From Bradyrhizobium sp. AUGA SZCCT0176 (GTDB lineage Bacteria; Pseudomonadota; Alphaproteobacteria; Rhizobiales; Xanthobacteraceae), in assembly GCF_018130145.1 (NCBI RefSeq), contig NZ_JAFCMB010000016.1:62001-126000 (forward strand): a stretch of 64,000 nucleotides of DNA. Direction: 5' to 3'. The notes below the pieces were generated by a model. The model saw only the letters and a list, made by a program, of their open reading frames with translations. It did not search any database and was not told the DNA's origin. Shown in pieces: positions 43,613 to 51,571 of the stretch (its first letter is position 1; each line of letters opens with the position of its first letter). A program made the position numbers and the translations under genes.

Positions 43613-44848
43613 CTAGGCCATCGCCATTCGCTGCCGCGCACGCATCAACAGCAGCACCATGATGGCGATGTTGACCAGGTTCCAGGCGACGCCGTTGGTA
43701 AACGCGGCGGCGTAAGAGCCGGTGGCGTCGAAGATCACGCCGGAAATCCACCCCCCGAACGACATGCCGAACACCGAAGCCAGGATCACGAACCCGACGC
43801 GTGTAGCTGCCTCCGAAGCCGGCATCGTCTCGCGCACGATGATGGCGTAGCTCGGCACGATGCCGCCCTGGAACAGCCCGAACATCGCGGAGATCAAATA
43901 GAGCGAGGTCAGGCCGTCGAAGAACAGATAAAACAGCAGCGCAGTGCCTTGCGCCACCGAGCCGATCAGGAGCGTCGGGATGCCGCCGATCTTGTCGGCC
44001 AGGAAACCAGAGCCGATGCGGCTGATGATGCCAAGGCCCAGCATCAGTGACAGCATTTCGGCGCCGCGCGCCACGCCATAGCCGAGATCGCTGCAATAGG
44101 CGACGATGTGAACCTGCGGCATCGACATCGCCACGCAGCAGGAGATGCTGGCGAGCCCCAGGATCACGGTGAGCGCATTGGTCGACAGCTTCAGGTCGAG
44201 ACGCGGCGGCAGCGCGTTGGCGTGGCTGCGGCGCACCCCTGCGCCCATCAGAACGCGCAAACCGATCAGCGCCAGCGTCATCGCCACGGCGGTGAAGATA
44301 CCGACGGCGATATGGGTGGTGCGCCAGTCGTAGGTCTGCATGCCCCAGTTCACCAGCGACGGCCAGACCGCGCCGCCGATGTAGTTGCCGCTGGCGGCGA
44401 TCGCGACCGCCAGCCCGCGGTAGCGCTCGAACCAGTGCGAGGCTTCCGCCATCAGCGGGCCGAAGGTTGCCGCCGAAGAAAGCCCGATGGCAAAATGCAC
44501 GAGAATGTACGGCCAGATCGACCATGACATGCCGGCGACGATATAGCCGAGGCCCAGAATGCTGATGCCAAGCCCGATCGCGGTGACGATACCGTAGCGG
44601 TCGGATATTTTGCCGGTTATCACCTGGCCCAAACCGAAACCGAGCATCATCATGGTGAAGGCCAGTGACGCCGTGCCCCTGGTGGCGCCAAAATCCTGCT
44701 GCACCACCGGCAGCGCGACCACCACCGACCACATGCCGACGCTGCCGAGCGAGCCGATCAGCACGGCCACGGCAAGCCGGGCCCAGGCTCGGCGCGAGTC
44801 GGGAACGAACAGTTCGGAATCTCGAATGAATTCAGAAGAAATGACCAC
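43613..44848 (-). CDS. MFS transporter, 12 TM (OFA/MCT-like)
   Basis: 411 aa with about 12 hydrophobic segments. Features: GLGQVITGKISDRYG (motif A-like), GIISRIGSGFLADKIGG and WFERYRGLAVAIAASGN, seen in oxalate/formate or monocarboxylate MFS carriers. Start is GTG 44848 with poor ribosome site; the true start may be slightly downstream. Substrate unknown. Confidence 0.85.
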   Translation of the reverse strand: MVISSEFIRDSELFVPDSRRAWARLAVAVLIGSLGSVGMWSVVVALPVVQQDFGATRGTASLAFTMMMLGFGLGQVITGKISDRYGIVTAIGLGISILGLGYIVAGMSWSIWPYILVHFAIGLSSAATFGPLMAEASHWFERYRGLAVAIAASGNYIGGAVWPSLVNWGMQTYDWRTTHIAVGIFTAVAMTLALIGLRVLMGAGVRRSHANALPPRLDLKLSTNALTVILGLASISCCVAMSMPQVHIVAYCSDLGYGVARGAEMLSLMLGLGIISRIGSGFLADKIGGIPTLLIGSVAQGTALLFYLFFDGLTSLYLISAMFGLFQGGIVPSYAIIVRETMPASEAATRVGFVILASVFGMSFGGWISGVIFDATGSYAAAFTNGVAWNLVNIAIMVLLLMRARQRMAMA

Positions 44849-44958
44849 GGCGGGCGCAACTTCTAGCGCAATTGCCTAGAGGTCAAGCCACAATGGCGCG
44901 ATATTGGGCATGCAGATGTGGAGGGGGTGGTAAAAAGCGCCACCCCAACACGCGCGCC

Positions 44959-45056
44959 AGAGCCCGTTCCGATGGAATCGGCACGGGCTCTGGATTCTCG
45001 TCTTGACGCGTTTTCTTGACGCGAACCGGTGTCCACTTCGCTGGAAAACGCTCTAG
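44959..45056. repeat. Dispersed palindromic repeat, family A copy 3
   Basis: Terminal hairpin 44959-44991 (AGAGCCCGTTCCGAT / ATCGGcACGGGCTCT) and the same GACGCGTTTTCTTGACGCGA core and CCACTTCGCTGGAAAACGCT tail as copy 1. Ends 1 bp before the amidase stop codon, so it may serve as the 3' hairpin of that transcript. Confidence 0.8.
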
Positions 45057-45057
45057 C

Positions 45058-46641
45058 TCACGCCATCTGCTGCCACAATTTTTGCACCAGCACGCCGGCG
45101 CGTTTCTCGATCGACGCCGCGGCATCCAGCGCCAGATCCTCGCGATAGCGTCCGGCGATCAGTTGCACGCCGATCGGCTTGCCCTCGTGCAGCGCGACGG
45201 GCACCACCGCGGACGGCAGGCCCAGTACATTGATCGCGGAAATGAACCGCAAATCGTTGAAGAACATCTCGGCCACGCGTTCCAGGCTGGTCGTATCCGC
45301 GCGCGGCCCGGGCGTCGGCATGACCGTCGTCGGCGCCAGCACGACCGGATAATCCTCAAAGAAGGCTTGCCAGGCGCGAATATGACCGCTGCGCGCGGCT
45401 GTCGCACGCATCCAGCCCGGCAGATCGAGCGTGTTCGCCTTTAGCTTGATGCCGCCCCACGCCGTGTGGAAATGCTCCGAGGCTACCGCCAGCATCCCGG
45501 CTTCCTGCAGCACGGCGACTTCATTGACGATGATGTCGCACCAGGTCTGCCAGACGCCATTGATATCAGGGACCTCGACTTCGCTGACGCGATAGCCCCC
45601 GCGCTCCAGATGGTCGGCGGCCTGCTTCAGCGCCGCGCGCACCGATGGATCGACGTTCATGTCGGCGGGCAGTTTCGCCAGCGCGACCTTGATCGGCCCC
45701 TTCGGCTTCGGACCCGCCAGCGGCGCCGGGACCCACCAGGGATCACGCGGATCGCGCTGGCACATCACTTCAAGGCCGAGCCTGACATCGCCGACGCTGC
45801 GCGCCAGCGGTCCCTGCGCCGACATCAGATGCGCGAGCATCGGCCGCTCGGCTGTGGCGCTTTGATTGAAGGCGGGGATACGGCCTTGCGTCGGCTTGAT
45901 GGTGGCGACGCCGTTGCAATGCGCCGGCCAGCGCAGCGAGCCGCCGATGTCGTTGCCGTGTGCGATCGTGCCGATGCCGGCCGCGACCGCCGAGCCGGCG
46001 CCGCCTGATGACCCGCCGCAGGTGATCTCGGGATCCCATGGGTTGAGCGTCAGCCCGTGCAGCGGATTGTCCGTGAAGCCGCGGAACGAGAATTCGGGCG
46101 TGTTGGTCAGCCCCAGCACAACAGCGCCGGCCTTCCGGAGATTGCGCACCACAGGCGCGTCTGATGGTGCGATGATGTTCATTTGCGAAGGCACGCCATT
46201 GGGATTGGGCCTGCCTTCGTAATCGACATTTTCCTTGATCGTGATCGGCACGCCATGCAGCAGGCCTAGTTCGCCGCCTTTCGCACGCGCCTGGTCCGCC
46301 GCCCTGGCAGCCTTGAGCGCTTCGTCGGAGAGATCGACCACAACCGCGTTGAGCTTTGGATTGACCGCGCGCATCCGCGCGACGTGAGCCTCCGTAACCT
46401 CGACCGAAGAAATCGCGCCGGACCGGATGGCTGCCGCAGTCTCCAGCGCCGACCATTGCCAGACCGGCCCCTTGGGCGTGGCCGGCTTGCGCGAAGGAGC
46501 GCGCTTGGCCTTTGCTTTCCCGGTCTTCCTGGCCGCCTTCGCGGCCTTGCTGGCGCGGACAGAAGTTTTTTTGGTCGGTTTTTTCGCGGGCGTCTTTTTC
46601 GAAGCGCGCTTCACAACTCTCTTCACAACTCTCTTGGCCAA
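45058..46641 (-). CDS. Amidase-signature hydrolase with histone-like Lys/Arg N-terminal tail
   Basis: 527 aa. Start is TTG 46641, with GGAGGAG at proper distance. Residues 60-527 are an amidase-signature enzyme: Lys136 (TIKEN), cis-Ser in CGGSSGG (about 211-212), nucleophile Ser235 (DIGGSLR). The first 58 residues hold 17 Lys and 7 Arg and no acidic residue (for example KKTPAKKPTKKTSVRASKAA), like histone H1 or AlgP tails. This extension is unusual for amidases and could bind DNA, RNA or a polyanion. Confidence 0.9.
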   Translation of the reverse strand: MAKRVVKRVVKRASKKTPAKKPTKKTSVRASKAAKAARKTGKAKAKRAPSRKPATPKGPVWQWSALETAAAIRSGAISSVEVTEAHVARMRAVNPKLNAVVVDLSDEALKAARAADQARAKGGELGLLHGVPITIKENVDYEGRPNPNGVPSQMNIIAPSDAPVVRNLRKAGAVVLGLTNTPEFSFRGFTDNPLHGLTLNPWDPEITCGGSSGGAGSAVAAGIGTIAHGNDIGGSLRWPAHCNGVATIKPTQGRIPAFNQSATAERPMLAHLMSAQGPLARSVGDVRLGLEVMCQRDPRDPWWVPAPLAGPKPKGPIKVALAKLPADMNVDPSVRAALKQAADHLERGGYRVSEVEVPDINGVWQTWCDIIVNEVAVLQEAGMLAVASEHFHTAWGGIKLKANTLDLPGWMRATAARSGHIRAWQAFFEDYPVVLAPTTVMPTPGPRADTTSLERVAEMFFNDLRFISAINVLGLPSAVVPVALHEGKPIGVQLIAGRYREDLALDAAASIEKRAGVLVQKLWQQMA

Positions 46642-47005
46642 TTCGGTTCTCCTCCAATTGCGCGGCGGAGGTTATGGGCCGAGAGGCCGCGTGTCGAGGC
46701 TTGCGCGGCCGACCAACGAGCTTCGCCAATCGATTGATTCAAAAGCGATCGATGCGAACAGGCGCGGTGCAATCGCAAAATGCGCCGGGAGGCTGAACGG
46801 CGATCGAACGGGAAAGGCGCATTTCCATCGGCATTTCCGTGATCCGGATCACTTTTTCGAAGGCGCGGATCGTTCAGGCTGCGCGCGGGCTCGGGGCCAC
46901 CGCCCGGCCGCTTCTAACGGTTTCGTGAGCAGCAATAGTGAAGCAGCTCACGATTGCCGCCGCGCGTCTCGACTTACAAAAGCCAATGCAACGTGGGAGC
47001 TGAAC
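46642..47005. other. Intergenic region with palindrome
   Basis: 364 bp between divergent genes. Holds the palindrome GTGATCCGGATCAC at 46839-46852. The amidase promoter and the promoter of the 98-aa gene must lie here. No ORF with support. Confidence 0.4.
46839..46852. promoter_or_regulatory. CRP-like palindrome GTGATCCGGATCAC
   Basis: Perfect 14-bp inverted repeat, GTGAT/ATCAC half-sites. About 155 bp upstream of the 98-aa gene. Resembles Crp/Fnr-family half sites; a Crp/Fnr gene is at 61870-62565. Confidence 0.45.
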
Positions 47006-47302
47006 ATGCCAAGAGACTTAACGAGAGTCCTGCGCCATGATGTCACTCAGCGTACACATAATGATTGGGCGATCGCTATCCCTGTTGGATTGGTGATCGC
47101 GGGCCTGCTGGGCTTCGTCGCCTTTTATCCGAAGCCAGCACATGTATCCAAAGCCGGACAGGCTGAAACCGTGGGCATGGTCGCCGCGAAGCCGGAGCCA
47201 GTCCCCGCTGCAAGGAAGCCGGTCCGCTACGAAGCGACCATCGAAAACTGGAAACGCTACCGCGCGGCAACCAAACCTGCCGGGAATCCTCCGGCGGATT
47301 GA
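47006..47302 (+). CDS. Small single-pass membrane protein, 98 aa
   Basis: ATG 47006 with GGGAG upstream. Basic N-terminus, TM helix about 23-42 (AIPVGLVIAGLLGFVAFY), then a Pro/Ala/Lys-rich periplasmic or cytoplasmic tail. No domain recognised. Confidence 0.65.
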   Translation: MPRDLTRVLRHDVTQRTHNDWAIAIPVGLVIAGLLGFVAFYPKPAHVSKAGQAETVGMVAAKPEPVPAARKPVRYEATIENWKRYRAATKPAGNPPAD

Positions 47303-47526
47303 GCCCTCCTGATCTGCGAGCGGACCAGCGGAGCGCCAGCATCCTGGCGAACCGCCCGGCGCGCCGCCGCCTTCCGACGGACAGAGATCAACAGGGTAAG
47401 CCATCTTGCACTGCATCCTTCAGCCCCGGGCTGCGCCGAAAGGTGCTCGCAACCGAGGCCGGGCCGGCATAGCCTTGCACCCGCTTGGCCGGATCAACCG
47501 GCCGGCGCATATCCTGGGAGGAAGTG

Positions 47527-48753
47527 ATGACACGCGACGTGCAGCGCGATCCGCAATCCATGATTTCACGACGAACGCTCGTCCACGGCCTGGCGCTCGC
47601 CGCCGGGGCCACCGTGGCGGGGGCCGGCACCGCGCTGGCCCAGCAGGGCGGCGCGGTGGGGCCGCCATCCGTGGTCACCACCCCGCCGCGCGATTTCAGT
47701 CCCCGAGGCGCGCCGACCACCTATTTCTGGGACCCCGATATCATCGCGGTCGATCCGTCGTTCAACGACCTCGCCCAGCCCAACGCGCCAATCCAGCGTC
47801 TCCATACCGGACTGCTGTGGGCCGAAGGCCCGGCCTGGAGTTCGCAGGGCCGCTATCTCCTGTGGAGCGACATTCCCAATAATCGCCAGATGCGATGGAC
47901 CGAGGATGACGGCCGCGTCAGCGTATTCCGCACCCCGTCCAACAATTCCAACGGCAACTCGTTCGACTTCCAGGGCCGGCAGCTGTCCTGCGAGCACCTC
48001 ACCCGCCGGGTGGTGCGCTACGAGCACGACGGCACCGCGACCGTGCTCGCCGATAATTTCGGCGGCAAGAAACTCAACTCGCCGAACGACGTCGTCGCCC
48101 ATCCCGATGGCAGCTACTGGTTCACCGACCCGCCCTATGGCGGCCAGCTCTATGAGGGCGAACCGGACGTTGCGGGCGGCCCCAGCAATCCTGCCGGCAA
48201 GCTCAACCCTCGGATCGGCCAGCCGGCCGGCTTCGTGCCTGGCAAGCGCGAGCTGCCGACCAATTGCTATCGCATCGACCCCTCAGGCCGCGTCGACCTG
48301 GTCGTGACCGAGGAGCAGGTGCCCGATCCCAACGGCCTGTGTTTCTCGCCCGATTACAAGAAGCTCTACGTCGCCAGCACCGGCAAGGGGCCCGGCGATA
48401 CCGGGCCGGGCGGCAAGGGCGACATGTTCGTGTTCGATGTCGGCACCGACAACAAACTGTCGAACCACAAGCGGTTCAGCGACTTCATGGTAGATGGCGT
48501 CAAATGCGGACCGGACGGCGTGCGCTGCGACGTCAACGGCAATGTCTGGGCTTCCAGCAATGCCGGCCGCGCCGTCGGCTATAGCGGCGTGACGATATGG
48601 TCACCGGACGGCAAGTTGATCGGCCGGATCCGCCTGCCCGAAGTGTGCGGCAACGTCTGTTTCGGCGGGCCGAAGCGGAACCGCCTGTTCATGGCCGCGA
48701 GCCAGTCGCTCTACGCCGTGTACACCGCAACCCAGGGCGCCGGCCCGGGCTGA
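47527..48753 (+). CDS. SMP-30/gluconolactonase-family protein, Tat-exported
   Basis: 408 aa from ATG 47527 (GGGAGGAAG upstream). Tat signal SRRTLVHGLALAAG, cleavage near ALAQQ. Six-bladed propeller features: AEGPAWSSQGRYLLWSDIPNN, NSPNDVVAHPDGSYWFTDPPYG, DPNGLCFSPDYKKLYV, DGVRCDVNGNVWAS. Likely periplasmic metal-dependent lactonase (sugar lactone to acid). Followed by a strong hairpin terminator. Confidence 0.9.
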   Translation: MTRDVQRDPQSMISRRTLVHGLALAAGATVAGAGTALAQQGGAVGPPSVVTTPPRDFSPRGAPTTYFWDPDIIAVDPSFNDLAQPNAPIQRLHTGLLWAEGPAWSSQGRYLLWSDIPNNRQMRWTEDDGRVSVFRTPSNNSNGNSFDFQGRQLSCEHLTRRVVRYEHDGTATVLADNFGGKKLNSPNDVVAHPDGSYWFTDPPYGGQLYEGEPDVAGGPSNPAGKLNPRIGQPAGFVPGKRELPTNCYRIDPSGRVDLVVTEEQVPDPNGLCFSPDYKKLYVASTGKGPGDTGPGGKGDMFVFDVGTDNKLSNHKRFSDFMVDGVKCGPDGVRCDVNGNVWASSNAGRAVGYSGVTIWSPDGKLIGRIRLPEVCGNVCFGGPKRNRLFMAASQSLYAVYTATQGAGPG

Positions 48754-48785
48754 GCCGTTCGGCACCGCGCGAAACAGCGCAAGGA

Positions 48786-48810
48786 GAAGCCGGCGCAACC
48801 CGCCGGCTTC
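48786..48810 (+). terminator. Hairpin terminator after the lactonase gene
   Basis: Perfect 10-bp stem GAAGCCGGCG/CGCCGGCTTC with CAACC loop, followed by a short T-containing stretch, 32 bp after the lactonase stop. Confidence 0.75.
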
Positions 48811-49052
48811 TTCATGCCGCACAGTCCTCGACTTCATCTTGTCTCGACATTTCTTGTCTCAAGAAATCTTTGGGGATGCTCACGGCTGTGCGCGACCATG
48901 CGCATGCGTGGGGTCTCCGCAGTCATACGGAGGCAAATTGTGGCTCCATTGTGCAATAGTGAACAGACGCCCCAGCGTATTTCGCTATCAATGTCTGAGT
49001 TTCATCACGAAAGAATTTTCAAACTAGGGCCCGGCCGGTGTGCCGGGCTTTT
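48811..49052 (+). ncRNA. Candidate small RNA between two terminators
   Basis: No coding frame with support lies between the terminator at 48786-48810 and a second + strand terminator (stem GCCCGGC/GCCGGGC at 49029-49048, then TTTT). A terminator with no upstream gene suggests an independent short + strand transcript. The stretch also has local palindromes (CATGCGCATG). No promoter was identified with confidence. Confidence 0.3.
49029..49052 (+). terminator. Rho-independent terminator with no upstream coding gene
   Basis: GCCCGGC-CGGTGT-GCCGGGC followed by TTTT on the + strand. On the opposite strand there is no T run, so it points rightward. Confidence 0.7.
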
Positions 49053-49155
49053 GCATATTCGCCTTCGTTCCGCTGGTGGGTCAGGCGCTACGCCCTGCCC
49101 GTCGCCCGGTCAGATGCCGCGCCCCAATAGCAGGGCGGATCGAACCCAACAGTCC

Positions 49156-49410
49156 TCAATAGTCGCGGCGAGGCTTTTTAGTGCGCTTTCCGCCCTCGTA
49201 ATAGGGATTGACGACGCATTGTGCGGCGCGGCCGGATGCCGACATATTGCACTGTGGGATCGAGGTGTAGCCGCATTCGAAGTAGAAATCGTTCCGGCCT
49301 GTGTAGACCTGAAGGCAGACGGGATATTTCGGATCATAGGTCTGGGCGTGCGCCGACGGCGCTGCCACAGCCGCCGCAATCGCCAACGCGGCCAACATCA
49401 GAATGCGCAT
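49156..49410 (-). CDS. DUF3551 secreted small protein (copy 1)
   Basis: 84 aa from ATG 49410 (AAGGAG upstream). Signal peptide MRILMLAALAIAAAVAAPSAHA, then QTYDPKYPVCLQVYTG and SIPQCNMSASGRAAQCVVNPYY, the four-Cys DUF3551 pattern. Ends in a Lys/Arg/Tyr tail. Periplasmic or outer-surface, function unknown. Paralogues at 59065-59328 and 59944-60210. Confidence 0.85.
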   Translation of the reverse strand: MRILMLAALAIAAAVAAPSAHAQTYDPKYPVCLQVYTGRNDFYFECGYTSIPQCNMSASGRAAQCVVNPYYEGGKRTKKPRRDY

Positions 49411-49554
49411 CAGAACTCCTTCGACGGCAAAACTACCCTCTGCCGGGATAATCCCGCGCGGGTGCCGGTAGTTCCTCTCGGACAAGCCGCGCATGCCCGA
49501 TCCGGAAACCCCGACGCTACGAACCCCGCTGCAGGCCAGGCTTACTTGTCGAGA

Positions 49555-49737
49555 TTACTTGCCGATATTTCTGATGATTGTGCTGGTCGTATCGTTCATG
49601 GCGCGGAGCATGGTGGTGGTCAGCTGCACGGCCATATGCCGCTGAGCCATCATGCTTTGCAGACTGATCATATCCAGCTCGCCGCCACACACCCGGTCGA
49701 GCTCGGTTGCTGACAATTCGTGCACAAGATTAGCCAT
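49555..49737 (-). CDS. Double-glycine leader peptide 1 (bacteriocin-like precursor)
   Basis: 60 aa from ATG 49737, with GGGGGAA upstream. N-terminus MANLVHELSATELDRVCGG fits the bacteriocin leader rule (L..xEL..[VI]xGG, cleavage after GG). Core of 41 residues: ELDMISLQSMMAQRHMAVQL followed by TTTMLRAMNDTTSTIIRNIGK. This is an amphipathic helix-rich sequence without Cys. Clustered with two more leader-bearing genes. Confidence 0.7.
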   Translation of the reverse strand: MANLVHELSATELDRVCGGELDMISLQSMMAQRHMAVQLTTTMLRAMNDTTSTIIRNIGK

Positions 49738-49782
49738 GTTGTTTCCCCCAACTGGATGTACCGGCCGGTACTAAACGTTCGA

Positions 49783-49950
49783 TCAGCGGATCGGGAAGAT
49801 GTCCTTCCACGGGGTCGGCTGCAGCGGCTTCGGGAACAGCACTTTCAGGATGTCGGGAAAACGGATGCAGCCACCTTCGATCACGCCGCCGGCCACGATC
49901 TCCAGTTCCTCGATCGCCAGTTCACGGTTTTCGGTATTGCGCTTGGTCAT
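49783..49950 (-). CDS. Double-glycine leader peptide 2 (bacteriocin-like precursor)
   Basis: 55 aa from ATG 49950, with GGAGAAATG upstream. Leader MTKRNTENRELAIEELEIVAGG; core of 33 residues VIEGGCIRFPDILKVLF then PKPLQPTPWKDIFPIR, rich in Pro and hydrophobic residues with one Cys. Same strand as peptide 1, 45 bp upstream of it, and probably co-transcribed. Immediately followed upstream by the palindrome at 50036-50049. Confidence 0.7.
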   Translation of the reverse strand: MTKRNTENRELAIEELEIVAGGVIEGGCIRFPDILKVLFPKPLQPTPWKDIFPIR

Positions 49951-50035
49951 CACATTTCTCCATCGGTTAAGAATGAGGTGAAGAGCGTTAGTGCTCGTCA
50001 TGACGCAACACTAGGCTTGCCGATCGCGGATCACC

Positions 50036-50049
50036 GTGACGATCGTCAC
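50036..50049. promoter_or_regulatory. Palindrome GTGACGATCGTCAC between divergent peptide genes
   Basis: Perfect 14-bp inverted repeat between the leftward peptide genes (start 49950) and the rightward peptide gene (start 50186). Suitable position to control both. Binder unknown. Confidence 0.5.
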
Positions 50050-50185
50050 ATGAGCCGGAATGACCGGTGCGGATGAGGCCGATGCTTCAAACCGTGACTT
50101 ACCTCACGGCACGTCGCTCGCGCGAACCTAGCCTGCCCTGTCTGACGATGCGGATGGTCCCTTCGTCCCACGACAGGAGACAGAC

Positions 50186-50365
50186 ATGGAATCCGGGCAA
50201 ATCAAAACCAGACCGCTCAGGGAAACCGAACTCGACACGATCGCGGGCGGCCGGACTTGTAACCACGGTCCGCCCAGGATGGAAGTGAGCATACCGTTCG
50301 GCGGCCAGGTGCTGGTGATCTGGGCGACCTCCACCTGCTCCGGCACCTACTGGTACGTGAAGTAA
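50186..50365 (+). CDS. Double-glycine leader peptide 3 (bacteriocin-like precursor)
   Basis: 59 aa, ATG 50186 to TAA 50365, with AGGAG 10 bp upstream. Leader MESGQIKTRPLRETELDTIAGG; core of 37 residues RTCNHGPPRMEVSIPFGG then QVLVIWATSTCSGTYWYVK, with two Cys that could form one disulfide or be modified, and an aromatic C-terminus. Divergent from the other two leader peptides. Confidence 0.68.
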   Translation: MESGQIKTRPLRETELDTIAGGRTCNHGPPRMEVSIPFGGQVLVIWATSTCSGTYWYVK

Positions 50366-50556
50366 TGCGCAGGCCGGCTCCTTTGGCGGCCCAACTTCCC
50401 GCTGATTGTCCGTCCGCGACAATGATGGCGCGCCAGAACCGCCGCGCTTTCGCGGACGCGTGGCCGCGTTGTTGATCGCGACTGGTTCGCGTCTCGTGGC
50501 CGTGATAGTTATTGCGAAACGGTCAAGTTTGAAAAAAAACATGACGGGAGATCGCC

Positions 50557-51561
50557 ATGGCTTACTCCAAAGAGGCTTACCCCAAAGAGGCCCACTTCAA
50601 AGCGGCGCGCTTCAAGGACTTCGTACCCCAGGGGGTGATCCCCGCGGTGCTGCTGCCGTTCCACGACGATCTCGCCATCGACGAGTCGAGCTTCCGCAGC
50701 CATCTGCGTGACGTCGCTGCTGTCGAGGGCCTGTCGGCAGTAACGATCAATGCGCATTCGACCGAAGTGGCCTCGTGCACATCCGATGAGCAGAGCCGGG
50801 TGCTTGACATCGCAGGCGACGAGATCGGCGATCGGCTGCCGTTGATCCACGGCATCTGGGCGGACGGCAGCCTCGAGGCGGCGCGGATCGCAAAGCGCGC
50901 GCAGGCCGGCGGCGCTTCGGCGCTGCTGGTGTTTCCGCCGGCGCCCTTCACGCTCGGCCAGACCGCTGACATGGCGCTCGCGCACTTCAGCACAATCGCG
51001 GCGGCCTCCGATCTGCCGCTGATCGTCTTCCAGTATCCGCTGGCGACCGGGCAAGGTTATCCCGCGGCGACGCTGACCCGCCTGCTCGACGAAATCCCCA
51101 CCATCCGCGCCATCAAGGACTGGTCGCAAAGCGTGCCGCAGCACGAGGCGCATGTAAGGATGCTGCAATCGCGAAAGCAGCCGGTCACCGTGCTCTCCAC
51201 CAACAGCGCCTGGCTCTTGAGTTCGCTGGTGCTCGGCTGCAACGGACTATTGTCGGGAAGCGGCAGCGTGATCGCCGATCTGCAGGCCCGGCTGTTCCGC
51301 GCGGTCGAAGCCTGCGACCTTGCCGAGGCGCGGCGGCTGAACGATCGCATCCATCCGCTGATGGCTGTGTTCTACGCCGATCCCTTTGTCGACATGCACA
51401 ACCGCATGAAGGAGGCGCTGGTTCTTCTCGGCCGCCTGCCGCGCGCCGTGGTGCGGCCGCCATTGGTCAAGATCAGCGAGCCGGAGATCGCGCGGATTCG
51501 CGAGGCGCTGGTGGCTGCAGGTCTGCTCGATGAATCCGGAAAGCGGCGCGAAGCTGCCTGA
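50557..51561 (+). CDS. DapA/NAL-family lyase or dehydratase
   Basis: 334 aa. TIM-barrel dihydrodipicolinate synthase/N-acetylneuraminate lyase family: Schiff-base Lys187 (AIKDWS) and Tyr160 (IVFQYPL). The usual GTTGE loop is NAHSTE here, so it is probably not true DapA but an aldolase/dehydratase for another keto acid. N-terminal residues 4-20 hold a short repeat (SKEAYPKEAHFKAARFK) from tandem duplication. GGAGAT precedes the ATG. Confidence 0.88.
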   Translation: MAYSKEAYPKEAHFKAARFKDFVPQGVIPAVLLPFHDDLAIDESSFRSHLRDVAAVEGLSAVTINAHSTEVASCTSDEQSRVLDIAGDEIGDRLPLIHGIWADGSLEAARIAKRAQAGGASALLVFPPAPFTLGQTADMALAHFSTIAAASDLPLIVFQYPLATGQGYPAATLTRLLDEIPTIRAIKDWSQSVPQHEAHVRMLQSRKQPVTVLSTNSAWLLSSLVLGCNGLLSGSGSVIADLQARLFRAVEACDLAEARRLNDRIHPLMAVFYADPFVDMHNRMKEALVLLGRLPRAVVRPPLVKISEPEIARIREALVAAGLLDESGKRREAA

Positions 51562-51571
51562 CGTGGTCTCG

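Noticed and set aside
48814..49713. 299-codon rightward open frame
   Set aside because: It crosses a strong rightward terminator and is antisense to DUF3551 and a leader peptide with better support.
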